A stretch of 64,000 bases of DNA. Source: Bradyrhizobium sp. LTSP849. GTDB lineage: Bacteria; Pseudomonadota; Alphaproteobacteria; Rhizobiales; Xanthobacteraceae. The notes beneath the pieces are model-generated. The model was not told the DNA's origin. It saw nothing but the letters and a program-made list of their open reading frames with translations, and did not search any database. The number at the start of each line of letters is the position of its first letter. Position 1 is the stretch's first letter. A program made the translations under genes and the position numbers. The stretch lies in contig NZ_JYMR01000008.1 in assembly GCF_000938255.1 (NCBI RefSeq), positions 124,001 to 188,000 of the forward strand. The letters run 5' to 3'. Of the stretch, positions 18,486-29,905 are shown piece after piece.

Positions 18486-18881
18486 ATGACTTCGGAGCCC
18501 GGACTTACACAAGGATCGGTTCAGTCGGTGCGCAAGGATCTGAGCCGCAGGATCTTCGCTGCGGGAGCAACCATTTTCGCCGAAGGCGAAGTAGGCACGC
18601 TTGCTTACATCCTGCTTCGCGGCGATGCCACGATTTTCATAGGCTTCGGCACGCCCCAACAGCGCACGGTCACCACCTTGAGGTCCGGGCAAATGTTCGG
18701 TGTGCACGCGTTGATGGCCGGAGCCAATCGCACCGCCACGGCGGTGACGACACAGGGCTGCGAGGTGCTGGCGGTGAGCGAGGCGAAGCTGAAGCAGAAG
18801 CTCGAGGAAGCCGATCCCTTTCTCCGTTACTGGGTCGACTATCTCTCGCAGCGCGTTATCGATTTGTCCGCGCCAGCTTGA
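18486..18881 (+). CDS. cyclic-nucleotide-binding-domain protein
   Basis: A 131-residue protein with a single Crp-like cyclic-nucleotide-binding fold: FAAGATIFAEGEVGTLAYILLRG at the front, then LRSGQMFGVHALMAG and NRTATAVTTQGCEVLAVS, which form the phosphate-binding cassette region. The usual GE-ALL-RSAT pattern is only partly kept (FGVHALMAGANRTATA), so nucleotide affinity is uncertain. There is no DNA-binding domain. It ends on the TGA directly before the cyclase gene, suggesting that it reads the cyclase product. ATG at 18486 is chosen; a GTG at 18459 is possible. Confidence 0.85.
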   Translation: MTSEPGLTQGSVQSVRKDLSRRIFAAGATIFAEGEVGTLAYILLRGDATIFIGFGTPQQRTVTTLRSGQMFGVHALMAGANRTATAVTTQGCEVLAVSEAKLKQKLEEADPFLRYWVDYLSQRVIDLSAPA

Positions 18882-18893
18882 TTGAGCAGCGTA

Positions 18894-21047
18894 ATGGACA
18901 TGTCGCAGCCCCGCCCACCTCGCCTCACACTCTTCACGACGGTTCTGTCGCTGTTTCTCATCGTCGCTCTACTGGTCGGAACCGCTGTCACGGTCACCAA
19001 TTATTTCGAAACCCGCAGGACGGCCCTCAAAGTCGCCGCGGAGACTTTCCGAAGTACAATCAACCGGATCAACGAACAGCGCCTTGCATTTTTTACGCCA
19101 GCCTATTTGCTGACCAACGTTCTTCGCAACATGCCTTCTCTGCAATCGTCAGCCGGATCCAAGGATGCAGTTCGGCAACTGATCTTGAGCAGCCTGAAGG
19201 TCAACCCGCAGATCTCGGCCATCTATGTCGGCTACGAGAACGGCAATTTCTTTCACGCACTATCGTTCTCCGACTCGGAAAAGGCTTTCCTCGAAGAGCT
19301 ACAAGCGCCGCCTCTTACCCGGTTCGCCATTTAGGAAATCCGCGCTGGCGACGATGGCACTCGCTTGCAGACATGACTGTTCTTCGATAGCGAGGCCCGA
19401 CAGATCGGAACGCTCACCAATCCGTCGCCGCCATACGACCCTCGGAGCCGCGGCTGGTATCGTGACGCCATGGAACGTCCGAAGACGATCATCCGGACCC
19501 TGCCCTATCTGTTCGCGGCAACGTCGCAGGTCGGGATGACCCTGGCGCAGGCGCTCGAGCATGGCGGCGTTGTCGGGGTCGACCTCACGCTTGATCGGTT
19601 GATGCTCTACATCCGCTCGATCAGAGCTAATGACGCGCATCGCTTCATGGCATTCGACGACAAGAATCGCCTGCTGGCCCACTTCGATCCACAACAATTG
19701 TTCAAGCGCTCCGGCCTCCGCGACGCTCCCGCGATCGATCTAGCGACGACCGCGGACCTGACGGACCCGGTGGTCCGAGAAGCGCTACGGATATTCTCCG
19801 ACAAGGGCGCCTATGGCCTGGCGGACTTCAAGGTGGCCGGCATGACGTATCTGGCCACCGTGGACCGTCAAGTCGCCAGGGATGGCGGCGCGTTCTTTCA
19901 GTTGTACGCAGCGCCCCTTTCCGATTTCCAGGGCAGCCTGGCCGACGCCGCCGGTCGAAGCATTCCCGTCGCACTTCTGATTTTTTTCCTCACGCTGCCC
20001 GCGATCATCTATCTCGCGCGATCGATCTCGATGCCGCTCGCCAAGCTCTCCAAAGAAGCGGAACTAATACGTGCGTTCGAGCTCGATGATCCGATCAAGC
20101 TGCGATCCCGCGTACATGAAGTAAACACGCTGATCCGATCGATGTCGGGCATGAAGGGGACCATTCGCGAAGTATCCAAGTTCGTGCCCAAAGCCCTTGT
20201 GAAGGACATCCTGGAAAGCGAGAGCGAGGTTGCGGTCGGTGGCCAGACCCGTCGCGTCAGCATCTTGTTCACTGACGTCAAGGACTTCACGCCGATTGTC
20301 GGGGCCATGTCGCCGGATAACCTCATGGCCCACATGTCTGAGTACTTTGAACACTTGGCGTCCCTGATCATCAGGTCAAACGGAACGGTCGACAAATTCA
20401 TCGGTGACGCCATTTTTTCCTTCTGGAACGCGCCGTTGGCGGTCGCGCGCCACGAACACGTGGCCTGCATGGCGGCGCTGGAATGTCGCGCCGCATCGAG
20501 ACGCCTGAATGTGCAGTGGGTCGACAAGGGGCTGTCTGCCTGGCACACGAGGTTTGGAATTCACGTCGGGGAAGCCGTACTGGGTAACGTCGGATCATCC
20601 GACCGAATTGATTACACGGCGGTTGGCGACAATGTAAACATCGCTGCTCGCCTGGAAGGTTTGAATAAGTTTTACGGCAGCAGCATTCTGACGAGCGGGC
20701 TGATCGCGGATGTCTGTTCGGATGAATTTCTGTTTCGGCACGTCGACCGCAGCCGGCCGAAGGGTGTCGACAAACCCATCGATATTTTTGAACTGCTCGG
20801 CACCATCAACGGTCCTGACGAGTTTCGCGTCTCGCCGGCAATAAGGAAGCTCGTCGAGGACTGGGACCACGTCTACGAGGTGTATGCCAGCCAGGATTGG
20901 TTACGTGCGCTCGACGCCATCGAGACGTTTGCGGATGATTATCCAGAAGACGTGCTGGCCGGAATCTATCTGGATCGTGTGGCAGGCTTCCTGCTAGAGC
21001 CTCCCGCGGAGAGTTGGGACGGAATTATTCGATTCAGCAAGAAATAG
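18894..21047 (+). pseudogene. membrane class III adenylate/guanylate cyclase with two in-frame stops
   Basis: One reading frame runs from 18894 to 21047 (717 codons) and is interrupted only by TAG at 19332-19334 and TGA at 19374-19376. Both sides translate to one coherent protein: an N-terminal span (LFTTVLSLFLIVALLVG), a periplasmic Cache-like sensor domain, a second span (VALLIFFLTLPAIIYLA), a HAMP linker and a class III cyclase domain. The cyclase domain has VSILFTDVKDFTPIV (metal-binding Asp), DKFIGDAIFSFWNAP and YTAVGDNVNIAARLEG. The stops fit C-to-T and G-to-A changes of CAG and TGG codons. They fall in the sensor domain, so the N-terminal product would be a 146-residue membrane stub. 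Internal starts after 19376 (ATG at 19470) could give a shorter cyclase, but this is speculative. Confidence 0.82.
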
Positions 21048-21221
21048 GAATTATCCGCGCGTAAGGCCCACCGTAATCCTTGAATTCGAACCCTCAAAGT
21101 TGCTGAATTGCGACAATTCCGCGGCGCCCTCGTCGCGACGGACGGGCGCATCCACAGGAGGCCGTCTCAACCAGACGCCGATGACCGGGAACGGAATCCC
21201 GCCATTCCGGCTTGACCCGGC

Positions 21222-21368
21222 ATGGACAAGTTCTTTCTCGCGATGATGGTTTCGGCCGTGCTGCTGCTGATCGTGGCCTCCGACCTCCTGGTCAACGGCC
21301 CAAGCAGGCAGGACCAGACGGCGCAAATGGCCAATATCCAGCCGGTCTCAGCCCGTCTGATCAGATAG
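21222..21368 (+). CDS. 48-residue single-span membrane protein, hypothetical
   Basis: A short frame beginning MDKFFLAMMVSAVLLLIVAS, with one predicted span (about residues 4-24) and a short polar tail ending in ARLIR. Codon usage looks like coding sequence, but no clear ribosome-binding site precedes the ATG. It stands alone in the 484-base gap between the cyclase remnant and the end of ntrC. The rest of the gap (21048-21221 and 21369-21483) shows nothing I can name. Confidence 0.45.
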   Translation: MDKFFLAMMVSAVLLLIVASDLLVNGPSRQDQTAQMANIQPVSARLIR

Positions 21369-21483
21369 GTGCGACGCCGCGCGCTGCGGATGCATGACCA
21401 ATTCTTGCGTTCCAGCGGAACATTCAGCCAGATGCAGACTTTGGCTCACCGCGTGAGTCACAAAGGCCAGCGCAATCCGGACC

Positions 21484-21516
21484 GGCTCAGCTCACCTTTG
21501 GTAGGGGAGCTGAGCC
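21484..21516 (-). terminator. hairpin just beyond ntrC
   Basis: GGCTCAGCTC (21484-21493) pairs perfectly with GAGCTGAGCC (21507-21516) over a 13-base loop. It lies 15 bases past the ntrC stop on the minus strand, the right place for the end of the dusB-ntrB-ntrC transcript. No T-tract follows, so function as a terminator is inferred from position. Confidence 0.55.
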
Positions 21517-21531
21517 ACCGTCCCGGAAAAA

Positions 21532-22974
<1,443 letters not shown>

Positions 22975-22983
22975 CGTTAATCC

Positions 22984-24159
22984 TCATTTTGCCCCCTGTG
23001 ATGCAGACGACGACTTCCCGGCAGAGCCGTCGCGACTGCTGTGATCGGCATGTTTGACCGATGTCGAGTACATCGGCATCAGCACGCGGAAGGTGGTTTT
23101 GCGTGGCTGAGACTCGCATTCGATGATGCCCCCGTGATCGCCGACGATCTTTGCGACCAGCGCCAGGCCGAGACCGCTGCCGGTCTGCTTGGTGGTCACG
23201 AAGGGATCGAACAGGTTGGGCAGAAGATCGTCCGGCACGCCTGGTCCATTGTCCTTGACGCAGAATTCGAGCGGTAGGGATACCCGGGATTTTTGACCGG
23301 GGACTGACAGGCGCACGCCGGGGCGGAACGCGGTGGTGAGCTGGATCTCGCCGTCGGCGACATCGATCAGGGCTTCCGCGGCATTCTTCACCAGATTGAG
23401 GAACACCTGGATCAGCTGATCCTGGTTCGCGAGCACCGGCGGCAGCGAGGGATCGTAGTCTTCGATGAAGCGGATGTTGCGGGCAAAGCCGGACTGCGCC
23501 AGCCGCTTCACATGATCGAGCACGGAGTGGATGTTGACGGGACCGCGCACCACCGGCCGCTCATCACCGAACACCTCCATGCGGTCGACCAGCGTGACGA
23601 TGCGGTCGGCCTCATCGCAGATCAGCCGCGTCAGCATGCGGTCTTCGGAGGAAGCCTGTTGCTCCAGCAGCTGTGCCGCGCCGCGGATGCCGGAAAGCGG
23701 GTTCTTGATCTCATGCGCAAGCATTGCTGCTAGCGCTATCACCGAGCGCGCGGCGCTGCGGTGGGTGAGCTGGCGGTCCATCTTGTCGGCGATGGTGCGC
23801 TCCTGGAGCATCACCACGATATGGCCCGGCCGCTCCGTGAGCGGGGCGACATGGAGATCGACCTGACGGTCGCCGCCCATGCGCGGCGTGCCGAGATCGA
23901 CCTTGTATTCGTTGACCGGCGAGTTCGACGAGCGCACCTGGTCGATCAGCGCCAGCAAGGGGCTGCCGAACGGCACCAGTTCCTTCAGCGACTGCCGCTT
24001 CAGGAACTGCGTCGAGATCTCGAAAAAGGCTTCGGTGGCGATATTAGCGCCGACGATCTTGCCGTCCGGCCCGATCAGGAGCACGGGATTGGGCAAAGCG
24101 TCCAGGATCGCATCGCTGTCGGACAAAACAGGCCGACGATGTTCAGCAGCTGAGCTCAT
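22984..24159 (-). CDS. ntrB: nitrogen sensor kinase NtrB
   Basis: NtrB (391 residues) is the soluble kinase/phosphatase for NtrC and is controlled by PII. It has an N-terminal PAS domain ([19 protein letters not shown]), HisKA with [20 protein letters not shown] (phospho-His near residue 137) and HATPase with [20 protein letters not shown] and GSGLGLALV. The ATG at 24159 overlaps the dusB stop as ATGA, so it is preferred to the ATG at 24174. The dusB-ntrB-ntrC order is the classic alphaproteobacterial one. Confidence 0.96.
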   Translation of the reverse strand: MSSAAEHRRPVLSDSDAILDALPNPVLLIGPDGKIVGANIATEAFFEISTQFLKRQSLKELVPFGSPLLALIDQVRSSNSPVNEYKVDLGTPRMGGDRQVDLHVAPLTERPGHIVVMLQERTIADKMDRQLTHRSAARSVIALAAMLAHEIKNPLSGIRGAAQLLEQQASSEDRMLTRLICDEADRIVTLVDRMEVFGDERPVVRGPVNIHSVLDHVKRLAQSGFARNIRFIEDYDPSLPPVLANQDQLIQVFLNLVKNAAEALIDVADGEIQLTTAFRPGVRLSVPGQKSRVSLPLEFCVKDNGPGVPDDLLPNLFDPFVTTKQTGSGLGLALVAKIVGDHGGIIECESQPRKTTFRVLMPMYSTSVKHADHSSRDGSAGKSSSASQGAK

Positions 24160-25271
24160 GCAGCAGCGCTCCATGCGAAGTCGTCGAAGGCATCTTGCAG
24201 TGAGTGGTGGACGAGGTGCGGATCTTCGGAGGTCAGAATCTTCTGGCGCCAGGCTTTCAGCTTCTCAGCCGGCGCACGGCTCACATCGGCGGCGACGTCG
24301 AGCGCCCAGCCGAGATGTTTGCGTGCATGCCTGAGGCCAACACGCAGGCCATAGAGCGCACAGACGCCCTCATAGAGGGTGCGGACATAATGGAGTTGGC
24401 TCTCGAGCGACGGAGTGGCTTCCGCCGCCCCGCCCTTGAGGCGGCGGCCGATCTGGCCGGGCAGCCAGGGCTGGCCTTGGGCGCCGCGGCCGATCATCAC
24501 GGCATCGGCGCCGGACGCTTCGAGCGCTGCGAGCGCCTTCTCATACGACGTGATGTCGCCATTGACGACGAGGGGAATGGAGATGGCATCGCGCACCGCG
24601 CGGATCGCATCCCAATCGGCCTCGCCCTTGTAGAACTGGCAGCGGGTGCGGCCATGGACCGTGACGAGCTTGATGCCGGCGGCTTCGGCGCGACGTGCCA
24701 GCTCCGGCGCATTGCGGCTACGGTCGTCCCAGCCGAGCCGCATCTTCAGCGTGACCGGCACCTTCACCGCCGCGATCGTCGCCTCGATCAGGCTGACGGC
24801 ATGGTCGAGGTCGCGCATGAGCGCCGAGCCGGACTGGCCGCCGGTGACGTGGCGGGCCGGACAGCCCATGTTGATGTCGATGATATCTGCGCCTTCGGCT
24901 TCGGCGATCCGCGCACCTTCCGCCATCCAGTGCGGCTCACAACCAGCGAGCTGAACTACATGCGGGCCAATTCCAGCCGCTTCGCATCGCAACCGCGACA
25001 TCGGATGGCCGTTGACGAGATCATCGCTGGCAGTCATTTCGGACACGACCAGACCGGCCCCGAGCTCGGCTGCGAGCCGTCGGACAGGCGAGTCCGTCAC
25101 CCCCGACATCGGTGCCAGGAAGACCGGGGTCGCGATTTCAATGTCGCCTATTTTCAACGGCTTAGAGCCTGATCTTGCCGGGCCGGTCACGGTGGTCTCG
25201 TTGACTTGGCAGGGCTTGATCGCGCTGCCATGACCTATCTTGCGCACAATTCTTGTGCAGTCAAGCGTCAT
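24156..25271 (-). CDS. dusB: tRNA-dihydrouridine synthase (NifR3)
   Basis: A 371-residue FMN enzyme that reduces uridine to dihydrouridine in the tRNA D-loop; called NifR3 in rhizobia because it is cotranscribed with ntrBC. It shows [18 protein letters not shown] near residue 48, [21 protein letters not shown] near 135 (catalytic Cys in GCP), [13 protein letters not shown] near 205 and [11 protein letters not shown] with GRGAQGQPW for FMN binding. About 35 residues precede the conserved start; ATG at 25271 is used but a later start is possible. It is divergent from ispDF across 165 bases. Confidence 0.95.
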   Translation of the reverse strand: MTLDCTRIVRKIGHGSAIKPCQVNETTVTGPARSGSKPLKIGDIEIATPVFLAPMSGVTDSPVRRLAAELGAGLVVSEMTASDDLVNGHPMSRLRCEAAGIGPHVVQLAGCEPHWMAEGARIAEAEGADIIDINMGCPARHVTGGQSGSALMRDLDHAVSLIEATIAAVKVPVTLKMRLGWDDRSRNAPELARRAEAAGIKLVTVHGRTRCQFYKGEADWDAIRAVRDAISIPLVVNGDITSYEKALAALEASGADAVMIGRGAQGQPWLPGQIGRRLKGGAAEATPSLESQLHYVRTLYEGVCALYGLRVGLRHARKHLGWALDVAADVSRAPAEKLKAWRQKILTSEDPHLVHHSLQDAFDDFAWSAAA

Positions 25272-25436
25272 GCCTACACTTTAGACAGTTCTGCAAATCT
25301 TTCAAGTGCGGTGCAGCAAAGTGCTGTTTCCCACAATCCGGGGAAACCCCCTTTTTTTGCGGGCCTGCCGTGCTAGAGGCATGCCGTCAATTACCCACTC
25401 CCCGACTGTTCACCATCAACTGAATATTTGAGTCCT

Positions 25437-26618
25437 ATGGCGAAATCACAACGCACCGCAGTCGTTCTCGTCGCGGCTGGACGTGGCCTGCGCGCGGGTG
25501 CCGGCGGCCCGAAGCAATATCGCGAGATCGGTGGGCAGCCTGTGATCTTCCGCGCCATGGAAGCCTTCAGCCGTCATCCGGACGTGTTTGCCGTGCAGCC
25601 GGTGGTGAACCCTGACGACAGCGCCATGTTCACGGCAGCGGTCGCAGGGCTCAGCCACGAGCCGCCGACCAATGGCGGCGCCACCCGTCAGGCCTCGGTG
25701 CTCGCGGGTCTCGAAGCGCTCGCCAGGCACAAGCCGGACATCGTCCTGATCCACGACGCCGCGCGGCCCTTCGTCTCGCAGGGTCTGATCTCGCGCGCGA
25801 TCGATGCGGCCAGCCGCACCGGCGCCGCGATCCCCGCCATTGCCGTGACCGACACCATCAAGCTCATCGGCGAAGGCGGCAATGTCGAGGACACGCCGGA
25901 CCGTGCGCGGCTGCGCATCGCGCAGACGCCGCAATCCTTTCGTTTCGATGTCATCCTCGAAGCGCATCGTCGCGCGGCCAAGGACGGACGCAGCGATTTC
26001 ACCGATGATGCCGCGATCGCCGAATGGGCGGGATTGACGGTTGCGACCTTTGAAGGCGATGTTGCCAACATGAAGCTCACCACTCCCGAAGATTTCGTGC
26101 GCGAGGAAGCGCGCCTGGCCAGCCTGCTCGGCGACATCAGGACCGGCACGGGCTATGACGTGCACGCCTTCGGCGAGGGCGACCACCTGATGATCTGCGG
26201 GGTGCGCGTGCCGCACACGAAAGGCTTTTTGGCTCATTCCGACGGCGATGTGGGCCTGCATGCGCTGGTTGACGCCATTCTCGGCGCGCTGGCCGACGGC
26301 GACATCGGCTCGCACTTTCCGCCGAGCGATGCGAAGTGGAAGGGCGCCTCCTCCGACCAGTTCCTGAAATACGCCATCGAGCGTGTGACCGCACGTGGCG
26401 GCCGAGTCGCCAATCTCGAAGTGACCATGATCTGCGAGCGGCCGAAGATCGGCCCGTTGCGCGACACCATGCGCGCGCGCATTGCCGAGATTTCCGGCGT
26501 CGACATCTCCCGCGTCGCGGTGAAGGCGACGACCAGCGAGCGGCTGGGCTTCACCGGCCGCGAGGAAGGCATCGCGGCCACCGCGAGCGCCACCATTCGC
26601 CTTCCCTGGGGTGTCTAG
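25437..26618 (+). CDS. ispDF: bifunctional IspD/IspF enzyme of the MEP isoprenoid pathway
   Basis: A fusion (393 residues) of 2-C-methyl-D-erythritol 4-phosphate cytidylyltransferase (about 1-225) and MECDP synthase (about 230-393), normal for alphaproteobacteria. The IspD part has [19 protein letters not shown] for CTP binding and HDAARPFVS. The IspF part has the zinc ligands in [13 protein letters not shown] and [20 protein letters not shown], and ends in [21 protein letters not shown] at 25437 is preferred to TTG at 25428. A short GGGG-AAA-CCCCC stem followed by seven T (25340-25358) lies in the upstream gap and could attenuate transcription. Confidence 0.97.
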   Translation: MAKSQRTAVVLVAAGRGLRAGAGGPKQYREIGGQPVIFRAMEAFSRHPDVFAVQPVVNPDDSAMFTAAVAGLSHEPPTNGGATRQASVLAGLEALARHKPDIVLIHDAARPFVSQGLISRAIDAASRTGAAIPAIAVTDTIKLIGEGGNVEDTPDRARLRIAQTPQSFRFDVILEAHRRAAKDGRSDFTDDAAIAEWAGLTVATFEGDVANMKLTTPEDFVREEARLASLLGDIRTGTGYDVHAFGEGDHLMICGVRVPHTKGFLAHSDGDVGLHALVDAILGALADGDIGSHFPPSDAKWKGASSDQFLKYAIERVTARGGRVANLEVTMICERPKIGPLRDTMRARIAEISGVDISRVAVKATTSERLGFTGREEGIAATASATIRLPWGV

Positions 26619-26621
26619 GCC

Positions 26622-27233
26622 ATGGCCGGCAGCGACGCACGCGCCCTCTCCCGCTCGCTGCTCGATTTGTGCCGCATGCGGAAGCTGACGATCGCGACCG
26701 CTGAGTCCTGCACCGGCGGACTTGTCGCCGGCGCGCTGACCGACATCCCCGGTTCATCCGATGTGATCGACCGCGGCTTCGTCACCTATTCCAACGATGC
26801 CAAGCGCGCCATGCTCGGCGTCGAGGCCAGCACGCTGACGAATTTCGGCGCTGTCAGCAAGGAAACCGCGACCGCCATGGCGGTCGGTGCGCTGGAGCGC
26901 GCCGGCGTCGATCTTGCGGTAGCCATCACCGGCATTGCCGGCCCCGGCGGCGCCACGCCCGGCAAGCCGGTCGGGCTCGTGCATTTCGCCGTCGCCGCGC
27001 GCGATGGCCGCATCGTCCACCGCGAGCAGCGCTTTGGCGCGATCGGCCGCTCTGCCGTGCGCGCCCGCTCCGTGGTCGAGGCGCTGCGCATGCTGATGGA
27101 TCTCGCCCGCGGCCCGCAAGCCCAGGTCAAGCCGCGCCGTGCTGCCGCCGCAACCCGCCTGCGCCCGCGCGTGACGCGGACGCCGAGACGGCACGCTGCA
27201 AAGCGCAGGCCGCCGCGGTCGCCGCGAGGCTGA
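26622..27233 (+). CDS. cinA: CinA C-terminal domain protein (NMN deamidase PncC type)
   Basis: A 203-residue protein of the CinA-C family, which deamidates nicotinamide mononucleotide in NAD recycling. Conserved segments are TIATAESCTGGLVAGALTDIPGSS (catalytic Ser region, about 24-47), GFVTYSNDAKRAMLGV, GAVSKETATAMA and VAITGIAGPGGATPGKPVG. The last 40 residues are a very basic Arg/Ala/Pro tail (residues 160-203) not needed by the fold, perhaps nucleic-acid binding or a drifted extension. It follows ispDF by three bases. Confidence 0.9.
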   Translation: MAGSDARALSRSLLDLCRMRKLTIATAESCTGGLVAGALTDIPGSSDVIDRGFVTYSNDAKRAMLGVEASTLTNFGAVSKETATAMAVGALERAGVDLAVAITGIAGPGGATPGKPVGLVHFAVAARDGRIVHREQRFGAIGRSAVRARSVVEALRMLMDLARGPQAQVKPRRAAAATRLRPRVTRTPRRHAAKRRPPRSPRG

Positions 27234-27312
27234 AGCGCCTCGCACCGTCGCAAGCCACGCACTTGCATGACCGGGCGCGCGGCTTGACCGCATCGGCGTT
27301 GCGGTGTCCCGA

Positions 27313-27492
27313 TCATTGTTGCGTCTGCGTGATCCGATACATGACAGGGAGCTTTTGCTCGATCGCCTTCGCAAGCACCGTTCCCGTGGTCCGGCCGAGC
27401 TCCTTTGCGATCATCGTGATCGGCTTGGTGCCCGCGAGTGTCTTCAGCCTCCTGAGGTCTTCCTCACTCCACGATTGCTTCCAGCGTGCCAT
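27313..27492 (-). CDS. small helix-turn-helix-like protein, unknown role
   Basis: A 59-residue protein (longer frame to 27558 possible). It starts MARWKQSWSEEDLRRL and continues with ITMIAKELGRTTGTVLAKA, which looks like a SANT/Myb-like or GcrA-like helix-turn-helix that could bind DNA. Start chosen at 27492 because the extra residues upstream are low-complexity. It converges with cinA. No partner gene is evident, and I do not recognise a named family. Confidence 0.55.
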   Translation of the reverse strand: MARWKQSWSEEDLRRLKTLAGTKPITMIAKELGRTTGTVLAKAIEQKLPVMYRITQTQQ

Positions 27493-27927
27493 GTCCCCTG
27501 GTCCCGCCATACAAGCCCCCGCGCCCGACTCGTATTGTAGTTGATCAGCACCAGACATGCAGCCGTTCTACGTGTGCCGCCGATGGCAAGGGGTGTTCTG
27601 TCAGCACATCGTATTTTGGCACAAACTGCACTTGTCACTCCCGGGAGCGCCGAGTTCAAATTGACGGTTGTGCGTAGAGCTTGCGATGCCGTCGCCAGCT
27701 ACGTTTCCTTATGCTGCGCCGAGTGAGAAGCGCCGCGAGACCACGACGTCGCACTTGCTTTTCAAATTGCACGCAGATTTGTCGAAATCGATCATGATCT
27801 GCGAGGCCGCGGCGCGACCAAACGTCTTTGTTCCCTTCAGAGCTTCTGCACGCCTATACTGGCGCAACAACGCCGCTTTACGTTGTGGCCAGGAATCAAC
27901 CGGCCCAGCCCTCTGGAGGGCGACACT
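27493..27927. other. gap before the cytochrome cluster
   Basis: I see no gene in these 435 bases. They contain an exact copy of the motif TTGGCACAAACTGCA (27616-27630), also present at 14869. The promoter for the cytochrome/oxidase operon should lie here, and the ribosome-binding site CTGGAGGG (27913-27920) precedes its first gene. Confidence 0.5.
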
Positions 27928-28635
27928 GTGTTCGCTCGTACCGTAGCTTCACTCGCTGCCATCGCCACCTTCGTCGCTATTGATGGTGCGGCCGCCCAAA
28001 CGGCCAACCAGCCGCCGGACACGATGGCGGCGCGGGTGGAGGCCTGCACGCCCTGTCACGGCAACAAGGGCGAAGGCACCAGCGACGTCTACTTTCCACG
28101 TCTCGCCGGCAAGCCGGCCGGCTATCTCTACAACCAGCTCCTCGCCTTCCGCAGTGGCCGGCGCAAATACCCGCCGATGAACTATCTGCTGGAGTTTCTG
28201 CCCGATCCGTATCTCGAGGCGATGGCCGAGTATTTTGCCAGCGAGCATCCCCCGCTGCCGCAGCCGGCGCCGAGCGAGGTCAGCAAGGACGTGTTGGCGC
28301 AGGGCGAGCTGCTCGCCACCAGCGGCGATGCGAACCGCAACATTCCAGCCTGTGTGAGCTGCCACGGCCCGGAGCTGACGGGCATGCAGCCCGGCATCCC
28401 CGGCCTGCTCGGCTTGCGCGCCGCTTACGTCAGCGCCCAGCTCGGCGCCTGGCGCTACGGCACCCGCACGGCGAAGTCGCCCGACTGCATGCAGCTCGTC
28501 GCTGGCCACCTGACCGAGGCCGACGTCACCGCAGTCGCGGCCTGGCTCGCGACGCGCCCGGCGCCTACCAACCCGGTCCCCGTACCGAAAGGCACCTACG
28601 CGCTGCCGTTCGGCTGCGGCAGCCAGCCGAATTGA
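27928..28635 (+). CDS. diheme cytochrome c (c4-like), secreted
   Basis: A 235-residue periplasmic cytochrome with a signal peptide (residues 1-23, ending AAAQ) and two heme sites, CTPCH near residue 42 and CVSCH near 145, each in its own c-type fold as in cytochrome c4. It would carry electrons to the oxidase encoded downstream. The GTG at 27928 with GGAGGG upstream is preferred over the earlier frame start at 27883, which would put extra residues before the signal. The stop shares a base with the next start (TGATG). Confidence 0.88.
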   Translation: MFARTVASLAAIATFVAIDGAAAQTANQPPDTMAARVEACTPCHGNKGEGTSDVYFPRLAGKPAGYLYNQLLAFRSGRRKYPPMNYLLEFLPDPYLEAMAEYFASEHPPLPQPAPSEVSKDVLAQGELLATSGDANRNIPACVSCHGPELTGMQPGIPGLLGLRAAYVSAQLGAWRYGTRTAKSPDCMQLVAGHLTEADVTAVAAWLATRPAPTNPVPVPKGTYALPFGCGSQPN

Positions 28636-29897
28636 TGAGGCGGATGATGGGCTTGAGACTGTCGATCACGCTCCTCGCTCTCGCCGCACTCACGACGGCT
28701 GTCCAAGCGCAGGACAAAACAAGCGACAAGACCAGCGATATCATCGCGCGCGGCGAATACCTCGCCCGCGCCGGCGACTGCACCGCCTGCCACACCGCGT
28801 CGGAAGGCCGCCTGTTCGCTGGCGGACGCCCCATGCCGACCCCGTTCGGCACGATCTACACCTCCAACATCACGCCGGATTCGGAGACGGGGATCGGTAA
28901 ATGGAGCGCCGACGACTTCTACCGGACCATGCACAATGGCCGCTTCCCGGACGGCGGGCTGATCTATCCGGCGATGCCGTTTGCGTCCTACACCAAGGTC
29001 ACGCGCGCCGACAGCGATGCGATCTTCGCCTATCTGCGCTCGATTCAGCCTGTGAACCAGAAGAACAAGCCGCACGAGCTGCGCTTCCCCTATGACAACC
29101 GCCAGCTCATCCTTGGCTGGCGCACGCTGTTCTTCAGCGAGGGCGAGTTCAAGCCGGACGCATCCAAATCGGCCGAATGGAATCGCGGGGCCTATCTGGT
29201 CGAGGGCCTCGGCCATTGCGGCATGTGCCATTCGCCGATCAACGCGCTCGGCGGCACCTCGCAATCGGACGCCTTCAAGGGCGGCCTGATCCCGATGCAG
29301 AACTGGTACGCGCCGTCCCTCACCTCCAATCGCGAGGCGGGGCTCGGCGACTGGAGCATCAAGGACATCACCGATCTGCTCCAGACCGGTGTCTCCACGC
29401 GTGGCGTCGTTTACGGCCCGATGGCCGAGGTCGTGCACAACAGCCTGCAATATCTCAACAACGAGGACACCAGGGCGATGGCGGTGTACCTCAAGGGTAT
29501 CGCAGAGGCCTCGGCTCCGCCGCCGCCGAGCTCGGCGCTGCCGACCACCGAGAGCAGCCTGCTGATCAGCCTCGGCAAGACCGTCTACGACAAGAATTGC
29601 GCGAGCTGTCATGGCACGCAGGGCGAAGGCAGGCCGCCGCATTGGCCGCCGCTCGCCAACAACCAGTCGATCGAGATGCAGTCCGCGGTCAATCCGATCC
29701 GCATGGTGCTCAATGGCGGCTATCCGCCGGGCACCAAGGGCAATCCGATGCCCTACGGCATGCCGCCCTTCGCTGGCCTCCTGTCCGACAACGAGGTCGC
29801 CGCCGTCGTCTCCTACATCCGCACCGCCTGGGGCAATCGCGGCACGCCGGTCTCGGCGCGCGAGGCCAACGAGCTGCGCTCCGCACCGCTGAACTGA
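28635..29897 (+). CDS. triheme cytochrome c, alcohol-dehydrogenase cytochrome-subunit type
   Basis: A 420-residue exported protein with a signal peptide (1-24) and three heme-binding sites: CTACH near residue 48, CGMCH near 197 and CASCH near 321. The spacing and segments such as LARAGDCTACHTASEG, TPFGTIYTSNITPD and GLGHCGMCHSP are those of the cytochrome subunit of membrane alcohol, aldehyde or gluconate dehydrogenases. No dehydrogenase subunit lies in the cluster, so here it probably feeds electrons from another source into the oxidase. It starts on the ATG overlapping the preceding stop. Confidence 0.88.
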   Translation: MRRMMGLRLSITLLALAALTTAVQAQDKTSDKTSDIIARGEYLARAGDCTACHTASEGRLFAGGRPMPTPFGTIYTSNITPDSETGIGKWSADDFYRTMHNGRFPDGGLIYPAMPFASYTKVTRADSDAIFAYLRSIQPVNQKNKPHELRFPYDNRQLILGWRTLFFSEGEFKPDASKSAEWNRGAYLVEGLGHCGMCHSPINALGGTSQSDAFKGGLIPMQNWYAPSLTSNREAGLGDWSIKDITDLLQTGVSTRGVVYGPMAEVVHNSLQYLNNEDTRAMAVYLKGIAEASAPPPPSSALPTTESSLLISLGKTVYDKNCASCHGTQGEGRPPHWPPLANNQSIEMQSAVNPIRMVLNGGYPPGTKGNPMPYGMPPFAGLLSDNEVAAVVSYIRTAWGNRGTPVSAREANELRSAPLN

Positions 29898-29905
29898 GAG
29901 GCGCC

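Noticed and set aside
25340..25358. Short G-C stem plus T run as a true terminator
   Set aside because: The stem has only four pairs and lies between divergent promoters; it is mentioned as a possible attenuator only.
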